From positions 1 to 38,231 of the forward strand of contig JAOTVU010000026.1 in assembly GCA_029863385.1 (NCBI GenBank): a stretch of 38,231 bases of DNA, written 5' to 3'. The notes under the pieces are model-generated. The model was not told where the DNA came from, did no database searches, and was given only the letters and a program-made list of their open reading frames with translations. Origin of the DNA: Acidimicrobiia bacterium. Its GTDB lineage: Bacteria; Actinomycetota; Acidimicrobiia; Acidimicrobiales; SZUA-35. The translations under genes were made by a program, and so were the position numbers. Position 1 is the first letter of the stretch. Every line of letters begins with the position of its first letter. Of this stretch, positions 22,571 through 31,671 are shown in pieces.

Positions 22571-24049
22571 CTAGTCGGTGGCCCAGGCCCGCGATCGCTC
22601 GACGGCCTGCAGCCAGCGGCTGTAGCCAGCGTCCGCCGCGGTGCGGTCGGCGTCGGGCGTGAACGTCTTGGCCGCATGCCAACGTTCCGACACCGTGGCG
22701 GGGGAGTCCCAGAACGACTCGGCCAGACCGGCCAGGTAGGCGGCCCCCAGCGCCGTCAGTTCCTGGCTGCTCGGTCGGGCGACGGGCACCCCGAGCTGAT
22801 CGGCCTGGAGCTGCAACAGAAGATCCATGACCGACGCCCCACCGTCGACACGGAGCTCGGTCAGCGTTTGACCGGACGCCCGGCTCATGGCATCGACAAC
22901 GTCACGGGTCTGGTACACCATCGACTCCACCGTGGCTCGGGCCAACTCCGCCCGGCCCGTTCCCCGGGTCAGGCCGACGATCGTTCCCCTGGCATAGGCG
23001 TCCCACCAAGGGCTGCCCAGGCCGGCGAACCCGGGCACGAAGTACACGTCGCCCGAGCTTTCGACACTGGCCGCCAACGGCCCGATCTCGGCTGCGTCGT
23101 CGATGATGCCGAGTCCGTCCCGCAGCCACTGGATGGCCGCCCCGGTCACGAATATGGCGCCCTCGTAGGCGTAGGTGGCGGGTTGATCGGGCCCGAGTGT
23201 CCAGGCCACTGTCGTCAGTAGCCCGTCGACCGGTTCGGGACACTGCGAGCCGACGTTCATCAACACGAAGCTGCCGGTGCCATACGTGTTCTTCGTCATC
23301 CCGGGTTCGAAGCAGGCCTGTCCGAACAGAGCGGCCTGCTGATCCCCGGCGACGCCGGAGATGGGGATCCCGGCGCCCAACGCCGTGGAGTCGGCGGTCA
23401 CCCCGAACCGGCCGCTCGACGGCCGAACTTCGGGCAGCGCGCCGACCGGGACGCCCAGTACGTTGCAGAGTTCGGCCGACCACTCGAGCTTGCCGATGTC
23501 GAACAGCAGCGTCCGCGACGCGTTCGACGGCTCGGTGACGTGGGCCTCGCCACCGGTCAGCTTCCAGATGAGCCACGAGTCGATCGTGCCGAGTGCCAGG
23601 TCGTCGTCGGCCGCCACCCCGCCGTCGGTCAAGAGCCAGGCGAACTTGGTGCCGGAGAAGTAGGGGTCGAGGACCAGGCCGGTCGTCGAGCGGACGAGAG
23701 GTAGGTGGCCGGTCTCCGCCAGCAGATCGCACACAGCGGCCGTGCGTCGATCCTGCCACACGATGGCCCGATGACGGGGTTCACCGGTCCTGCGGCTCCA
23801 GGCGGCGACCGTCTCCCGCTGATTGGTGATGCCGATCGCCACGACGGGTTCCTCGACCGCCTCGACGAGCTCGGCGATGACCGTTTGGATGCCGGTCCAG
23901 ATCTCGTCGAGATCGTGTTCGACCCAGCCGGGTCGGGGGAAGTGCTGGGTGAACTCCCGGTAGCTTATGCCTCGAACGGTTCCCGCCTGGTCGACCGCCA
24001 GGGCCCGGACGCCGGTGGTGCCCGCATCGAGAGCGACGATGATTCCCAT
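22571..24049 (-). CDS. glpK: Glycerol kinase
   Basis: The 492-residue protein is a FGGY-family glycerol kinase, forming sn-glycerol 3-phosphate from glycerol and ATP. Seen are the N-terminal ATPase motif IVALDAGTTGVRALAVD, PGWVEHDLDEIW, the glycerol-binding GITNQRETVAAWSRRTGEP, AIVWQDRRT, the GDQQAALFGQACF motif and the FGGY signature region VDGGASVMDLLLQLQAD, then AALGAAYLAGLAESFW. The start at ATG 24049 has a GGAGGAG ribosome binding site. It is divergent from phosphofructokinase with 151 bp between them. No glycerol facilitator or glpD gene is adjacent. Confidence 0.95.
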   Translation of the reverse strand: MGIIVALDAGTTGVRALAVDQAGTVRGISYREFTQHFPRPGWVEHDLDEIWTGIQTVIAELVEAVEEPVVAIGITNQRETVAAWSRRTGEPRHRAIVWQDRRTAAVCDLLAETGHLPLVRSTTGLVLDPYFSGTKFAWLLTDGGVAADDDLALGTIDSWLIWKLTGGEAHVTEPSNASRTLLFDIGKLEWSAELCNVLGVPVGALPEVRPSSGRFGVTADSTALGAGIPISGVAGDQQAALFGQACFEPGMTKNTYGTGSFVLMNVGSQCPEPVDGLLTTVAWTLGPDQPATYAYEGAIFVTGAAIQWLRDGLGIIDDAAEIGPLAASVESSGDVYFVPGFAGLGSPWWDAYARGTIVGLTRGTGRAELARATVESMVYQTRDVVDAMSRASGQTLTELRVDGGASVMDLLLQLQADQLGVPVARPSSQELTALGAAYLAGLAESFWDSPATVSERWHAAKTFTPDADRTAADAGYSRWLQAVERSRAWATD

Positions 24050-24188
24050 GTTTGCTCCTCCGTCCTCGCCGTCCACGGGTGGGCGGCGGCGCTGATCGGC
24101 AGTCTAGGTGCGACGGGACGGAGCCCGTCGCCTCGAGTTTCCCGAGATGGCGCCGACAGGCCTGCGGGGTCGGCGCGATGTGAGCCGC

Positions 24189-24194
24189 TAGCCT
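24189..24194 (+). promoter_or_regulatory. Leaderless-type -10 element (TAGCCT) for phosphofructokinase
   Basis: TAGCCT ends 6 nt before the GTG at 24201, with no Shine-Dalgarno sequence between them. Confidence 0.5.
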
Positions 24195-24200
24195 GACCGG

Positions 24201-25232
24201 GTGCAAATTGGAGTCCTGACCGGTGGTGGTGACTGTCCCGGCCTCAACGCGGTGATCCGCGCTGTGGTTCGGAAGGGTATCCGCCATTACGACGACGAAC
24301 TGTTTGGCTTCCACGACGGCTGGAAGGGCGTCGTCGACGACGTCTACGAGATGCTCGACATCGATCGAATGCAATACACGCTCAACCAGGGTGGCACCGT
24401 CCTCGGAACCAGTCGCTACAACCCCTTCACGTACGATCCCGACGCCCGGGCGGTCTTCGAGACCGTCGAGCGGCATGGCCTCGATGCGATGATCGCCATC
24501 GGCGGCGAGGGAACGCTGTCGTGCACGCAGCAACTCCACAGGCTCGGTCTCAACGCGATCGGTGTCCCCAAAACCATCGACAACGACATCGGGATCACGG
24601 AGCGGACCTTCGGCTTCGACACAGCGGTCACGATCGCCACCGATGCCATCGACCGGCTGCGAACCACGGCCGAGAGTCACAACCGGGTCATGGTGGTCGA
24701 GGTCATGGGCCGACACGTCGGCCACATCGCCACGTGGGCCGGGATCGCCGGGGGAGCGACCCGCACGCTCATACCCGAGGAGCCGTTCGACATCGGCGAC
24801 GTGTGCCGCTCACTCAAGAAACGCCACGAGGAGGGTCATCGGTTCTTCTCGGTCGTCGTGGTGGCGGAGGGTGCCAAACCCCAGGACGGCACCATGGAGA
24901 TCCCACCCGACGTGTACGACGAGTTCGGGCACGTCCGCCTTGGCGGCATCGCCTATCGGGTGGCCGCCGAGATCGAGAGCAGGACCGGCTACGAGACACG
25001 GGTCACCGTTCTCGGGCACACTCAGCGTGGTGGTACCCCGACGGCGTTCGACCGGGTGCTGTCAACCCGCTTCGGGGTGGCCGCCATCGACGCCGTCCAC
25101 GATGAGAAGTGGGGTTCGATGGTCGCCCTCCAACACGACGACATCGTCACGGTGCCGCTGGACGAGGCCGTGGCCGAACTCAAGCACGTCACCCCCGAAC
25201 TCTGGGACACGGCGAAGCAGTTCTTCGCCTGA
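24201..25232 (+). CDS. pfkA: 6-phosphofructokinase (ATP-type by residue 104, actinobacterial group)
   Basis: The 343-residue protein is a phosphofructokinase, the committed glycolysis step. Motifs: GVLTGGGDCPGLNAVIR at the N-terminus, GGEGTL (Glu103, Gly104), PKTIDNDI (Lys124, Asp127 as catalytic base), VMGRHVGHIATWAGIAGGA, and TVLGHTQRGGTPTAFDR. Gly104 is the residue expected of ATP enzymes, while Asp104 marks PPi enzymes; Lys124 is shared with PPi enzymes. The Gly104/Lys124 pair is known from Streptomyces ATP-dependent PFK, so ATP use is likely but not certain. The start is the GTG at 24201, just behind a -10-like hexamer. It is divergent from glpK and convergent with the lipoprotein gene. 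Confidence 0.93.
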   Translation: MQIGVLTGGGDCPGLNAVIRAVVRKGIRHYDDELFGFHDGWKGVVDDVYEMLDIDRMQYTLNQGGTVLGTSRYNPFTYDPDARAVFETVERHGLDAMIAIGGEGTLSCTQQLHRLGLNAIGVPKTIDNDIGITERTFGFDTAVTIATDAIDRLRTTAESHNRVMVVEVMGRHVGHIATWAGIAGGATRTLIPEEPFDIGDVCRSLKKRHEEGHRFFSVVVVAEGAKPQDGTMEIPPDVYDEFGHVRLGGIAYRVAAEIESRTGYETRVTVLGHTQRGGTPTAFDRVLSTRFGVAAIDAVHDEKWGSMVALQHDDIVTVPLDEAVAELKHVTPELWDTAKQFFA

Positions 25233-25264
25233 TTCCTCCGGCGGCCGGGGCGGTCGACCGAGGA

Positions 25265-25987
25265 TCAGCCCCCGGTTGTCGAGGTCGACCCGTCGCCGGG
25301 GTCTTCGTTCTCGGCCTCCTCGGCCATGGCGTCGAGTTCATCCTGGGTCACACAGTCATTGAAGTCCGACGCCCGAGCGGGACCTTCGATCGAGGCCCGG
25401 TTTGCATCGACGATGGGGATGCGACCCTGGGAGTCGTGGAACTCGACCCCGGTGATCGGGATGCCGCTCAGCAGGTTGAGTTTCGTGAGGGTGCAGACGA
25501 GCTGGGTCAGCACGAGGTCGGCCTTGACGGGATTGTCGTTGATGAGCAGCCGGAGACCTCCCTCGTCGCTCACCTCGACGATGACCGTCTCCTGGCCTTC
25601 CTCCCGTGTTCGAGGATTGGGATTCAACCCCGCCGGAAGCTCGGTGCGCAATGTCGGATTCTCGGCCTGCTCGCTCTCGGTCGGACCGTCCTGCAGCGCA
25701 GTCAGGATCTCGGGAATGGTCGGCTCGGCCAGGAACGGTCGGAAAACCCGTTCCAGACCCCGGTCGCTGGCGAAGTACAGGCGGATTTGGGTCCCCGCCT
25801 GTGGTTCGGTGGTGGTGGTCGTGTCGAGGCCATAGACCACGTCGCTGTACTCCTCGACATCCAGCGGCTCGATCTCCTCGCCGACCGGCAGCGAGCACGC
25901 TGCAAGGGCGACGGCGATTGCCAGCGAGCCAAGCCACCGGTGGGGCGCGACCCGGGAGGTAGTCGGCGTCGTCGATCGACGACTCAT
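25265..25987 (-). CDS. GerMN-domain lipoprotein, short LpqB-like, third gene of the mtrAB operon
   Basis: The 240-residue protein has a lipoprotein signal: basic start, hydrophobic stretch LGSLAIAVALAAC with the lipobox Cys at 31. A Thr-rich linker leads to a GerMN-like domain (about 65-200), with QIRLYFASDRGLERVFR, EILTALQDGPTESEQ, and LVLTQLVCTLTKLNLLSGI. In other actinobacteria the gene after mtrB encodes LpqB, a lipoprotein of about 580 residues with GerMN plus a beta-propeller; this one holds only the GerMN part. It probably sits outside the membrane and modulates MtrB signalling; that is by analogy. Its ATG overlaps the mtrB stop (ATGA). Confidence 0.85.
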   Translation of the reverse strand: MSRRSTTPTTSRVAPHRWLGSLAIAVALAACSLPVGEEIEPLDVEEYSDVVYGLDTTTTTEPQAGTQIRLYFASDRGLERVFRPFLAEPTIPEILTALQDGPTESEQAENPTLRTELPAGLNPNPRTREEGQETVIVEVSDEGGLRLLINDNPVKADLVLTQLVCTLTKLNLLSGIPITGVEFHDSQGRIPIVDANRASIEGPARASDFNDCVTQDELDAMAEEAENEDPGDGSTSTTGG

Positions 25988-27435
25988 ACAGCCATCTCCT
26001 CGATGTCGTCATCATGTTCGCCGACGGGCAGCTCGACCACGAATCGGGCTCCGTCCTTGCCGTCGGTGCGTTCCGTGACCCATACCCGGCCGCCGTGTAG
26101 TCGAACGTGCTCGACGACCAGTGACAGGCCGAGACCAACGCCGGAATCCCGGGATCGGCGACCGGCGTCCGAGCCGGCCCGGCTGAACCGATCGAAGATC
26201 CGGTCACGATCCGAGAGCGGCACGCCCGGTCCGTCGTCCTCGACCATGATCAGCACCCGATCCCCGACCCGGCGGTAGCGGATCGCGGTTGCCCCGCCGG
26301 CGTACTTCTGCGCATTGTCGATGAGGTTGGTCAGGACCTGGGCCAACCGCCGTTTGTCGGCGGTCACGAACAGGTTCCGGTCCTTGTTGGGATGGGAGAG
26401 TTCGATCTCCGGGCTCCGGGATTGGGCGATCACGTTGATCAGGAATTCGCTGAGCCGGAAGTGGCTGAGTTGCAGTTGAACGGCGCCGGCGTCCATCCGG
26501 GAGATCTCGAGAAGATCCTCGACCAGCCGCTCGAAGCGGGTGAGATCCTGGCGGAGAAGGTCGACGGCCCGCTGCGCCACCTCGGGAAGCGAGCCGCGGC
26601 GGCGCTCCAGCACCTCGACCGACGCAGTCAACGTCATCAACGGCGAGCGGAGCTCGTGGCTCACGTCGGAGGCAAACCGCTCGTCCCGGCGGATGCGAGC
26701 CTCCAACGCGTCGACCATGCCGTTGAACGATCGACTCAGCACGGCGAGATCGGGATCGACGGTCGGGTCGAGACGCGTCTTGAAGTCACCGTCGGCGATG
26801 GCCTGGGCTGCGTCGGACACACGAAACACCGGGGCCAGGGCTCGGCGAGCCGAGTAATAGCCGAGACCGGCCCCGGCAAGGCTGGCGGCAATGGCGGTGG
26901 CCAGCAGGATCTGGCGAAGCGATGAGGTGGTGGCCTCCAGCTCCGCCAGGTTGAGAACCTCGAAGTACTGGGCTTCGAGATTCTCCATGTACACGCCGAT
27001 GATGTAGTTGGCCGCTCCCATGTCGGTGTCCGTGGGACTCTCGTAGAGGTATTCGGCGAGACGATCGACGAGCACGGCGCTTCGGAAGTCGGACGGGATC
27101 TCGGCCTCGGTCAAAACGCCAACACCTGGTCCGGTGGGGGGCAGGATCAGCGACACACTGCCATTGGACCGCCGGAGCCCGTCGTTGATCTCGCGATAGG
27201 CGGTGGCCCGGATGTCCTCGTCGGCATCGGCCGGGATGCGCTCGAGGCCGGTCCGAACCTGCAGTGCGTTGCGGTGGAACTGCTCCCGAGCGTTCGACCG
27301 GGTGGTCTCGAGCAGCCGGTTCTGGGCGATGGTGAAGCTTGCCAGCGCCACCACGGTCGACAACAGGAGAGCGCCGATGGCGTAGGCCAATGTGAGCCGG
27401 GCCAGGAGGCCCCGCCACCAACTTGTTCCGGCCAT
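25984..27435 (-). CDS. mtrB: Sensor histidine kinase MtrB
   Basis: The 483-residue kinase has a first transmembrane helix at about 12-35, an extracytoplasmic domain (about 36-170), a second helix at about 175-197, a HAMP domain (RALAPVFRVSDAAQAIADGD), the dimerisation/phosphoacceptor region with His260 in FASDVSHELRSPL, and the ATP-binding domain with N box LTNLIDNAQKYA, VEDDGPGVP and GVGLGLSLV. Together with MtrA and the lipoprotein this is the conserved actinobacterial operon that links cell-wall and division status to gene expression. The gene begins 24 bp after mtrA and overlaps the lipoprotein gene by 4 bp. Confidence 0.93.
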   Translation of the reverse strand: MAGTSWWRGLLARLTLAYAIGALLLSTVVALASFTIAQNRLLETTRSNAREQFHRNALQVRTGLERIPADADEDIRATAYREINDGLRRSNGSVSLILPPTGPGVGVLTEAEIPSDFRSAVLVDRLAEYLYESPTDTDMGAANYIIGVYMENLEAQYFEVLNLAELEATTSSLRQILLATAIAASLAGAGLGYYSARRALAPVFRVSDAAQAIADGDFKTRLDPTVDPDLAVLSRSFNGMVDALEARIRRDERFASDVSHELRSPLMTLTASVEVLERRRGSLPEVAQRAVDLLRQDLTRFERLVEDLLEISRMDAGAVQLQLSHFRLSEFLINVIAQSRSPEIELSHPNKDRNLFVTADKRRLAQVLTNLIDNAQKYAGGATAIRYRRVGDRVLIMVEDDGPGVPLSDRDRIFDRFSRAGSDAGRRSRDSGVGLGLSLVVEHVRLHGGRVWVTERTDGKDGARFVVELPVGEHDDDIEEMAV

Positions 27436-27459
27436 CAGTGTCTCATCATCGCTGGGCCG

Positions 27460-28143
27460 CTAGGGCTGCAGCTTGTAGCCGAGCCCCCGCGACGTGACGA
27501 CGTAACGCGGGCTCGCCGGGTCACTCTCGACCTTCGTGCGCAGCCGGCGAACATGGACGTCAACGAGTCGACCGTCACCGAAATAGTCGTAGCCCCACAC
27601 GCGTTCGAGCAGTACTTCCCGGCTGAAGACCTTGCCGGGCTGGGAAGCCAGCTCGACGAGAAGCTTGAACTCGGTCTTGGTGAGATGGAGTTCCTCACCG
27701 TTCTTGAGGACGAGACCCTCCTCCGGGCTGATCTCCAGCTCACCGACTTTGATACGCTCCATGTCGCCCGGCTCGGAGCTACGGGCCCGCCGCAACATCG
27801 CCCTGATACGAGCCGACAGCTCCTTGGGGGCAAACGGTTTGGTCAGATAGTCATCGGCACCGGCTTCGAGCCCGGCAACGACATCGTGGGTGTCGGCTCG
27901 GGCCGTCACCATGATGATCGGGACGTCGCTACCGCGGCGAATGGAACGGCACACCTCGAATCCGTCGATGCCCGGAAGCATGATGTCGATCAGGACGACG
28001 TCGGCCGGGTCGTCGGAGAACGACTCCAGGGCGGCCTCTCCGGTACCCGCCTCGGTGACGTCCCAGCCCTCCTCCTCGAGAGCCATCGTCACGGCCTGCC
28101 TGATACGTTCGTCGTCTTCGACGGTTAGAATTCGAGTTCCCAC
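27460..28143 (-). CDS. mtrA: Response regulator MtrA (OmpR family)
   Basis: The 227-residue protein has a receiver domain with acidic pocket VEDDE, phosphoacceptor Asp53 in LIDIMLPGIDG, conserved Thr in MVTARAD and Lys in LTKPF, followed by an OmpR-type winged helix (LTKTEFKLLVELASQPG, VWGYDYFGDGRLVDVHVRRLR, RGLGYKLQP). The recognition-helix region closely follows MtrA. The start is GTG 28143; the ribosome binding site is weak. MtrA is the usually essential regulator of cell-wall and division genes in actinobacteria. Its promoter should lie in the 166-bp gap to the inositol-phosphatase gene, but clear boxes were not found. Confidence 0.95.
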   Translation of the reverse strand: MGTRILTVEDDERIRQAVTMALEEEGWDVTEAGTGEAALESFSDDPADVVLIDIMLPGIDGFEVCRSIRRGSDVPIIMVTARADTHDVVAGLEAGADDYLTKPFAPKELSARIRAMLRRARSSEPGDMERIKVGELEISPEEGLVLKNGEELHLTKTEFKLLVELASQPGKVFSREVLLERVWGYDYFGDGRLVDVHVRRLRTKVESDPASPRYVVTSRGLGYKLQP

Positions 28144-28309
28144 AAGTATGAATGATGCCCGATTGCCGATAGGGGTGCATTGATCGTGTCGAGAAAGTCC
28201 CGCCGGAACACCGGGCGGTATCGCCCCGGACGTCGCTTCTCGACTGCATCCACGCTAGTTGCCCACGGGCCAAAAGAGGGGTAGCTCCTCCGAGAATCTT
28301 CCCGGGGTG

Positions 28310-29113
28310 TCAGCCCAGCTCGCCGAGCGCCTTTTCCACCAGATCCTGGAGCGGGTCGACGAGCTGCGGGGGTGCGGCCACCAGCCATGCCCCGTGATGA
28401 TCGTTCGGGGGCAGCAGCCGACAGGTGCCGCCTGCTTCCTCGACCATCAACTTTCCGGCGGCGTAGTCCCAGATGTTCAATCCCGTTTCATAGAATCCGT
28501 CGATCCGGCCGCAAGCGACGGCGCACAGATCGAGGGCCGCCGACCCGAACCGGCGGTAGTCGCGGATGCGGGGGAGCACGGAGGTGGCGACTCCGGCCTG
28601 CACCCGGCGAACTCCGCTGTGGGGGCTGAACCCGGTACCGATGAGCGAGAGCGCCAGGTCGGCTTGATCGTTGACCTCGACACGCCGGCCGTTGAGAAAG
28701 GCGCCCCCGCCTCGGATGGCCGTGTACAACTCGTTGTTGACCGGGTTGTACACAACGCCGACCTCCGTGTGATCGGCGGACGCGACGGCGATCGAAACCG
28801 ACCAGGCCGGTATGTCGTACACGAAGTTCGTGGTGCCGTCGATCGGGTCGACGTGCCAGGTGATGCCGGTTGTGCCGCCGCGGTTCGTGCCCTCCTCGCC
28901 GACGATGGCGTCGTGCGGCCGTTCCGATCGAATCCCGTCGACGATGATCTGTTCCGCGGCGGCATCGGCCTTGGTGACGAGGTCTGTCGGTGAGGACTTG
29001 GTCTCGATCGAGGTGAGAACCTCAGAACGCGTGTCACGGGCGGTGTCCCCGGCCACCCTGGCCAGGGCGACGGCCAGTTCGAGTAGCCGATCACGATTGA
29101 CGGCGCTGTTCAC
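28310..29113 (-). CDS. Inositol monophosphatase family protein
   Basis: The 267-residue protein carries the three metal-binding motifs of the family: Glu in IVGEEGTNRGG, WHVDPIDGTTNFVYDIP, and GLNIWDYAAGKLMVEEAGG near the C-terminus. It also has VTKADAAAEQIIVDGI, the conserved region upstream of the first motif. The family includes inositol-1-phosphatase, histidinol-phosphatase and PAP/FBP phosphatases, so the substrate is not fixed. The GTG start at 29113 overlaps the stop of the upstream membrane-protein gene as GTGA; the longer reading frame upstream would run through that gene. Confidence 0.9.
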   Translation of the reverse strand: MNSAVNRDRLLELAVALARVAGDTARDTRSEVLTSIETKSSPTDLVTKADAAAEQIIVDGIRSERPHDAIVGEEGTNRGGTTGITWHVDPIDGTTNFVYDIPAWSVSIAVASADHTEVGVVYNPVNNELYTAIRGGGAFLNGRRVEVNDQADLALSLIGTGFSPHSGVRRVQAGVATSVLPRIRDYRRFGSAALDLCAVACGRIDGFYETGLNIWDYAAGKLMVEEAGGTCRLLPPNDHHGAWLVAAPPQLVDPLQDLVEKALGELG

Positions 29114-29520
29114 GAGGCGCTCGACGTCGAGTCGTGTTGCTCGTCGGACTCCGGGTGGGTCGCGGTCTTCCACTCGTTCATCGCCCGCAACGTGAGGTTG
29201 GCCAGCACGCCGAGCCCGACCGCCCCGGTGAGTGCTCCGGCCAGCGCCCCAACGGCCGACCAGGTCGAATCCGGGTACAACACATCACCGATTCCGAACC
29301 CGACGAGGCCCCCGAGCAATCCACCGATGAGTATGGCGGCGAACGCCAGGGCCCGAGCCGACTCGGAAGGGGAGGCGACGACGGGATCCGGGGCCGAGAG
29401 ATTGGTGAAGCCGGGCGTCGGCACCGGTGAGGCGGCCGACGGGGCCCCGACGACGTCGGATCCCCGGGATTCGGCGCCGTCCGGCGGTTCCGAGGGTTGT
29501 GCAGCCGTCGTGTCGTCCAC
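29110..29520 (-). CDS. Small two-helix membrane protein (unknown function)
   Basis: The 136-residue protein has a Pro/Ser/Ala-rich N-terminus (1-55), two hydrophobic helices at about 57-78 (ALAFAAILIGGLLGGLVGFG) and about 88-108 (AVGALAGALTGAVGLGVLA) and a polar C-terminal tail. The glycine pattern in the helices suggests tight packing. No family recognised. The GTG start at 29520 is preceded at 8 nt by TAGCCT and has no Shine-Dalgarno sequence, so it looks leaderless. It is the first gene of a two-gene operon with the phosphatase. Confidence 0.7.
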   Translation of the reverse strand: MDDTTAAQPSEPPDGAESRGSDVVGAPSAASPVPTPGFTNLSAPDPVVASPSESARALAFAAILIGGLLGGLVGFGIGDVLYPDSTWSAVGALAGALTGAVGLGVLANLTLRAMNEWKTATHPESDEQHDSTSSAS

Positions 29521-29528
29521 AGTCCTAC

Positions 29529-29534
29529 AGGCTA
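29529..29534 (-). promoter_or_regulatory. Leaderless-type -10 element (TAGCCT) for the small membrane protein operon
   Basis: On the minus strand TAGCCT ends 8 nt before the GTG at 29520, the same hexamer and nearly the same distance as upstream of phosphofructokinase. Confidence 0.5.
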
Positions 29535-29598
29535 GTGGCGGTCATCGGTCGATCGGCTCTGAAGGGATTCCCGGAGGATCGGGATTTCCAGACCTTGC

Positions 29599-29604
29599 TA
29601 CGGT
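29599..29604 (+). promoter_or_regulatory. Leaderless-type -10 element (TACGGT) for the Nudix gene
   Basis: TACGGT ends 6 nt before the ATG at 29611; no Shine-Dalgarno sequence is present. Confidence 0.45.
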
Positions 29605-29610
29605 GGGACC

Positions 29611-30123
29611 ATGGACGAGATCGTCGGTCTCAGGCAATGGCGGGTCGCCAGCGGTGTGATCATCACCGACGACCGCGTGCTGCTCGTTGCCAACCGCCGA
29701 CGCAACGGCGGCGTCGACTGGTCGACCCCGGGCGGTGTCATCGATCCGGGCGAGACCGCACTGTCGGCACTGACCCGCGAGGTCTTCGAGGAGACGGGTA
29801 TCGGCGTCACCTCGTGGAGCGACATCGCCTACCAGGTCGAGGTGATCGCACCCGATCACGGCTTCCATCTGGAGGTCTGGTGTCATCGGGCCGAGGAGTT
29901 CGCCGGTTCGATCGTTGTCGACGATCCTGACGGGATCGTCATCGCCGTCGAGTACGTGTCGATCGATCTCGTGGCCGACTGGCTCGACGGTTCGCCGCCG
30001 TGGGTGGCCGAACCGCTTGTCGAGTACCTGAAAGGCGAGACCGGGGAGCGGCACCGCTTCCGCTACCGACTGACGGGCGGGCCTTCCGGTGAACGTCGCG
30101 TTCTTCGGCTCCACGATGGCTGA
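29611..30123 (+). CDS. Nudix hydrolase
   Basis: The 170-residue protein has a Nudix box: [24 protein letters not shown] at about 50-73 holds the conserved Gly, Glu, Arg-Glu and Glu-Glu residues of the metal-binding helix. N-terminal strands ([20 protein letters not shown]) and WSTPGG match the family. Nudix enzymes hydrolyse nucleoside diphosphates linked to another group; with a DNA polymerase IV gene directly downstream, a role in cleaning oxidised nucleotides is possible but not shown. Its stop overlaps the likely dinB start (ATGGCTGA), suggesting coupling. Confidence 0.88.
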   Translation: MDEIVGLRQWRVASGVIITDDRVLLVANRRRNGGVDWSTPGGVIDPGETALSALTREVFEETGIGVTSWSDIAYQVEVIAPDHGFHLEVWCHRAEEFAGSIVVDDPDGIVIAVEYVSIDLVADWLDGSPPWVAEPLVEYLKGETGERHRFRYRLTGGPSGERRVLRLHDG

Positions 30124-31423
30124 GAAGCGGGCCTCCATCCTCCACGTCGACATGGACGCCTTCTACGTCTCGGTGGAGGTTCGCGAAAAGCCGGGGCTGC
30201 AGGGAAAGCCGGTCGTGGTCGGGGGAAGCGGCAGCCGAGGTGTGGTGGCCGCCGCATCCTACGAGGCGCGGGTGTACGGGGTGCGGTCTGCCATGCCGAG
30301 TTCGAGAGCCCGGGCGCTGTGCCCCGACGCCATCTTCCTGCCGGGTGATCACCGCCTGTACGGCGAGGTGAGCAGGCGGATCATGGCGATCTTCGGAGAG
30401 ATCACCCCGCTCGTCGAGCCGCTGTCCCTCGATGAGGCCTTCCTCGACGTGGAAGGAGCAGTCCGTCTCCTCGGCGCACCGGTGCGGATCGCCCATCAGA
30501 TTCGGGAAGCGGTATGGGAACGGGAGCGACTGAGGTGTTCGATCGGGGTCGCCGGATCGAAACTGGTGGCGAAGTTGGCCTCGGAGGCGGCCAAGCCGCG
30601 GATCGAGGGACGGCGAGTCGTCGCCGGTCTCGGCGTCAAGGAGGTACCGGTCGGATCCGAAGCCGAGTTCCTCCGGCCTCTGCCGGTGCGGGCCATGTGG
30701 GGTGTGGGGCCGAAGACCGGTGAGAAGCTTCAGCGGTTCGGCATCACGACGGTCGGCGAGCTGGCCGACCTGCCGCTCGATGTCCTGATCGGAGCCGTCG
30801 GTGAGGCCAACGGCCGCCACCTTCACGCCGTTTCCAACGGCATCGACGATCGGGCCGTCGAGCCGAACCGACCCACGAAATCCATCAGCCACGAGGAGAC
30901 CTTCGCCGTCGACGTCACCGATGCCGAGGAGGTTCGTCGTCACATCGCACGGATGGCCGATGCCGTGGCGTCGCGGCTCCGAGAAGCCGGGTTGTTCGGT
31001 CGAACCATCACGATCAAGGTCCGGGTGTCGAGCTTCGAGACGCTGACCCGGTCGAGGACCGTGTCGGAGCCGACGGCGTCACGTCGAGCGATCCGAACCG
31101 TCGCCGCTGATCTCGCCGCCACGCTCGTCGGTGAGCGAGCGGTGCTCGACGAGGGAATTCGCCTGCTGGGTGTCGGTGTTTCGGGACTGGTGGACGAAGT
31201 CGTTCATCAGCTGTCAATCGACGAGGTCCTCTCGGGTGCCATGTCCGGCGCAGCGGCAGGCGCCGAGTCCGGCGCCACGGATGACGCCGTGGACCTCATT
31301 CGCGACCGTTTCGGCTCCGCCGCCATCGGGCCGGCCCGCCTCCTCGGCCGCACCGGACTCGAACCCAAAATCGCCGGTGCCCGGCTCTGGGGTCCCGACG
31401 AAGGCGACGCGGAGGCCGAATGA
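30116..31423 (+). CDS. dinB: DNA polymerase IV (Y-family, translesion)
   Basis: From ATG 30116 the protein has 435 residues. Y-family motifs: [14 protein letters not shown] with metal ligand Asp12, [26 protein letters not shown] with Asp106 and Glu107, [21 protein letters not shown], the helix-hairpin-helix region [17 protein letters not shown], and a little-finger domain with [12 protein letters not shown]. The enzyme copies damaged DNA in an error-prone way. The C-terminal 60 residues (Ala/Gly/Ser-rich, then [15 protein letters not shown]) are where a beta-clamp peptide would be expected; no clear QLxLF motif is seen. GTG 30089 would add nine residues and overlap the Nudix gene more. Confidence 0.93.
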   Translation: MAEKRASILHVDMDAFYVSVEVREKPGLQGKPVVVGGSGSRGVVAAASYEARVYGVRSAMPSSRARALCPDAIFLPGDHRLYGEVSRRIMAIFGEITPLVEPLSLDEAFLDVEGAVRLLGAPVRIAHQIREAVWERERLRCSIGVAGSKLVAKLASEAAKPRIEGRRVVAGLGVKEVPVGSEAEFLRPLPVRAMWGVGPKTGEKLQRFGITTVGELADLPLDVLIGAVGEANGRHLHAVSNGIDDRAVEPNRPTKSISHEETFAVDVTDAEEVRRHIARMADAVASRLREAGLFGRTITIKVRVSSFETLTRSRTVSEPTASRRAIRTVAADLAATLVGERAVLDEGIRLLGVGVSGLVDEVVHQLSIDEVLSGAMSGAAAGAESGATDDAVDLIRDRFGSAAIGPARLLGRTGLEPKIAGARLWGPDEGDAEAE

Positions 31424-31523
31424 TGCGATTTTCTTTAGGAGCCCTGTTCGACGCCGACCATGAAGACAGGAGACATGGGACGCTGACCGATCACAACCCG
31501 TATCGGCAGGTCACAGCAGCCGA

Positions 31524-31552
31524 CCCGGCTCCGGGCTAGGCCCGGGAACGGG
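31524..31552 (+). terminator. GC-rich hairpin downstream of dinB, probable terminator
   Basis: CCGGGC (31531-31536) pairs with GCCCGG (31540-31545) around a 3-nt TAG loop; after a 3x3 internal loop CCCG pairs with CGGG. It lies about 100 bp after the dinB stop. There is no U-run, so the call rests on the stem and position. Confidence 0.4.
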
Positions 31553-31671
31553 CCGGCACCGTGTAGACAATAAGCCGACAATGTAAGGAATCCGGAAGAT
31601 TTTTTGCCGAACGAGGCTTCACGCGTTGTTCAACCGTCAGACTTGCGCGAAACTGGTAGCAGTTGCTCAAA

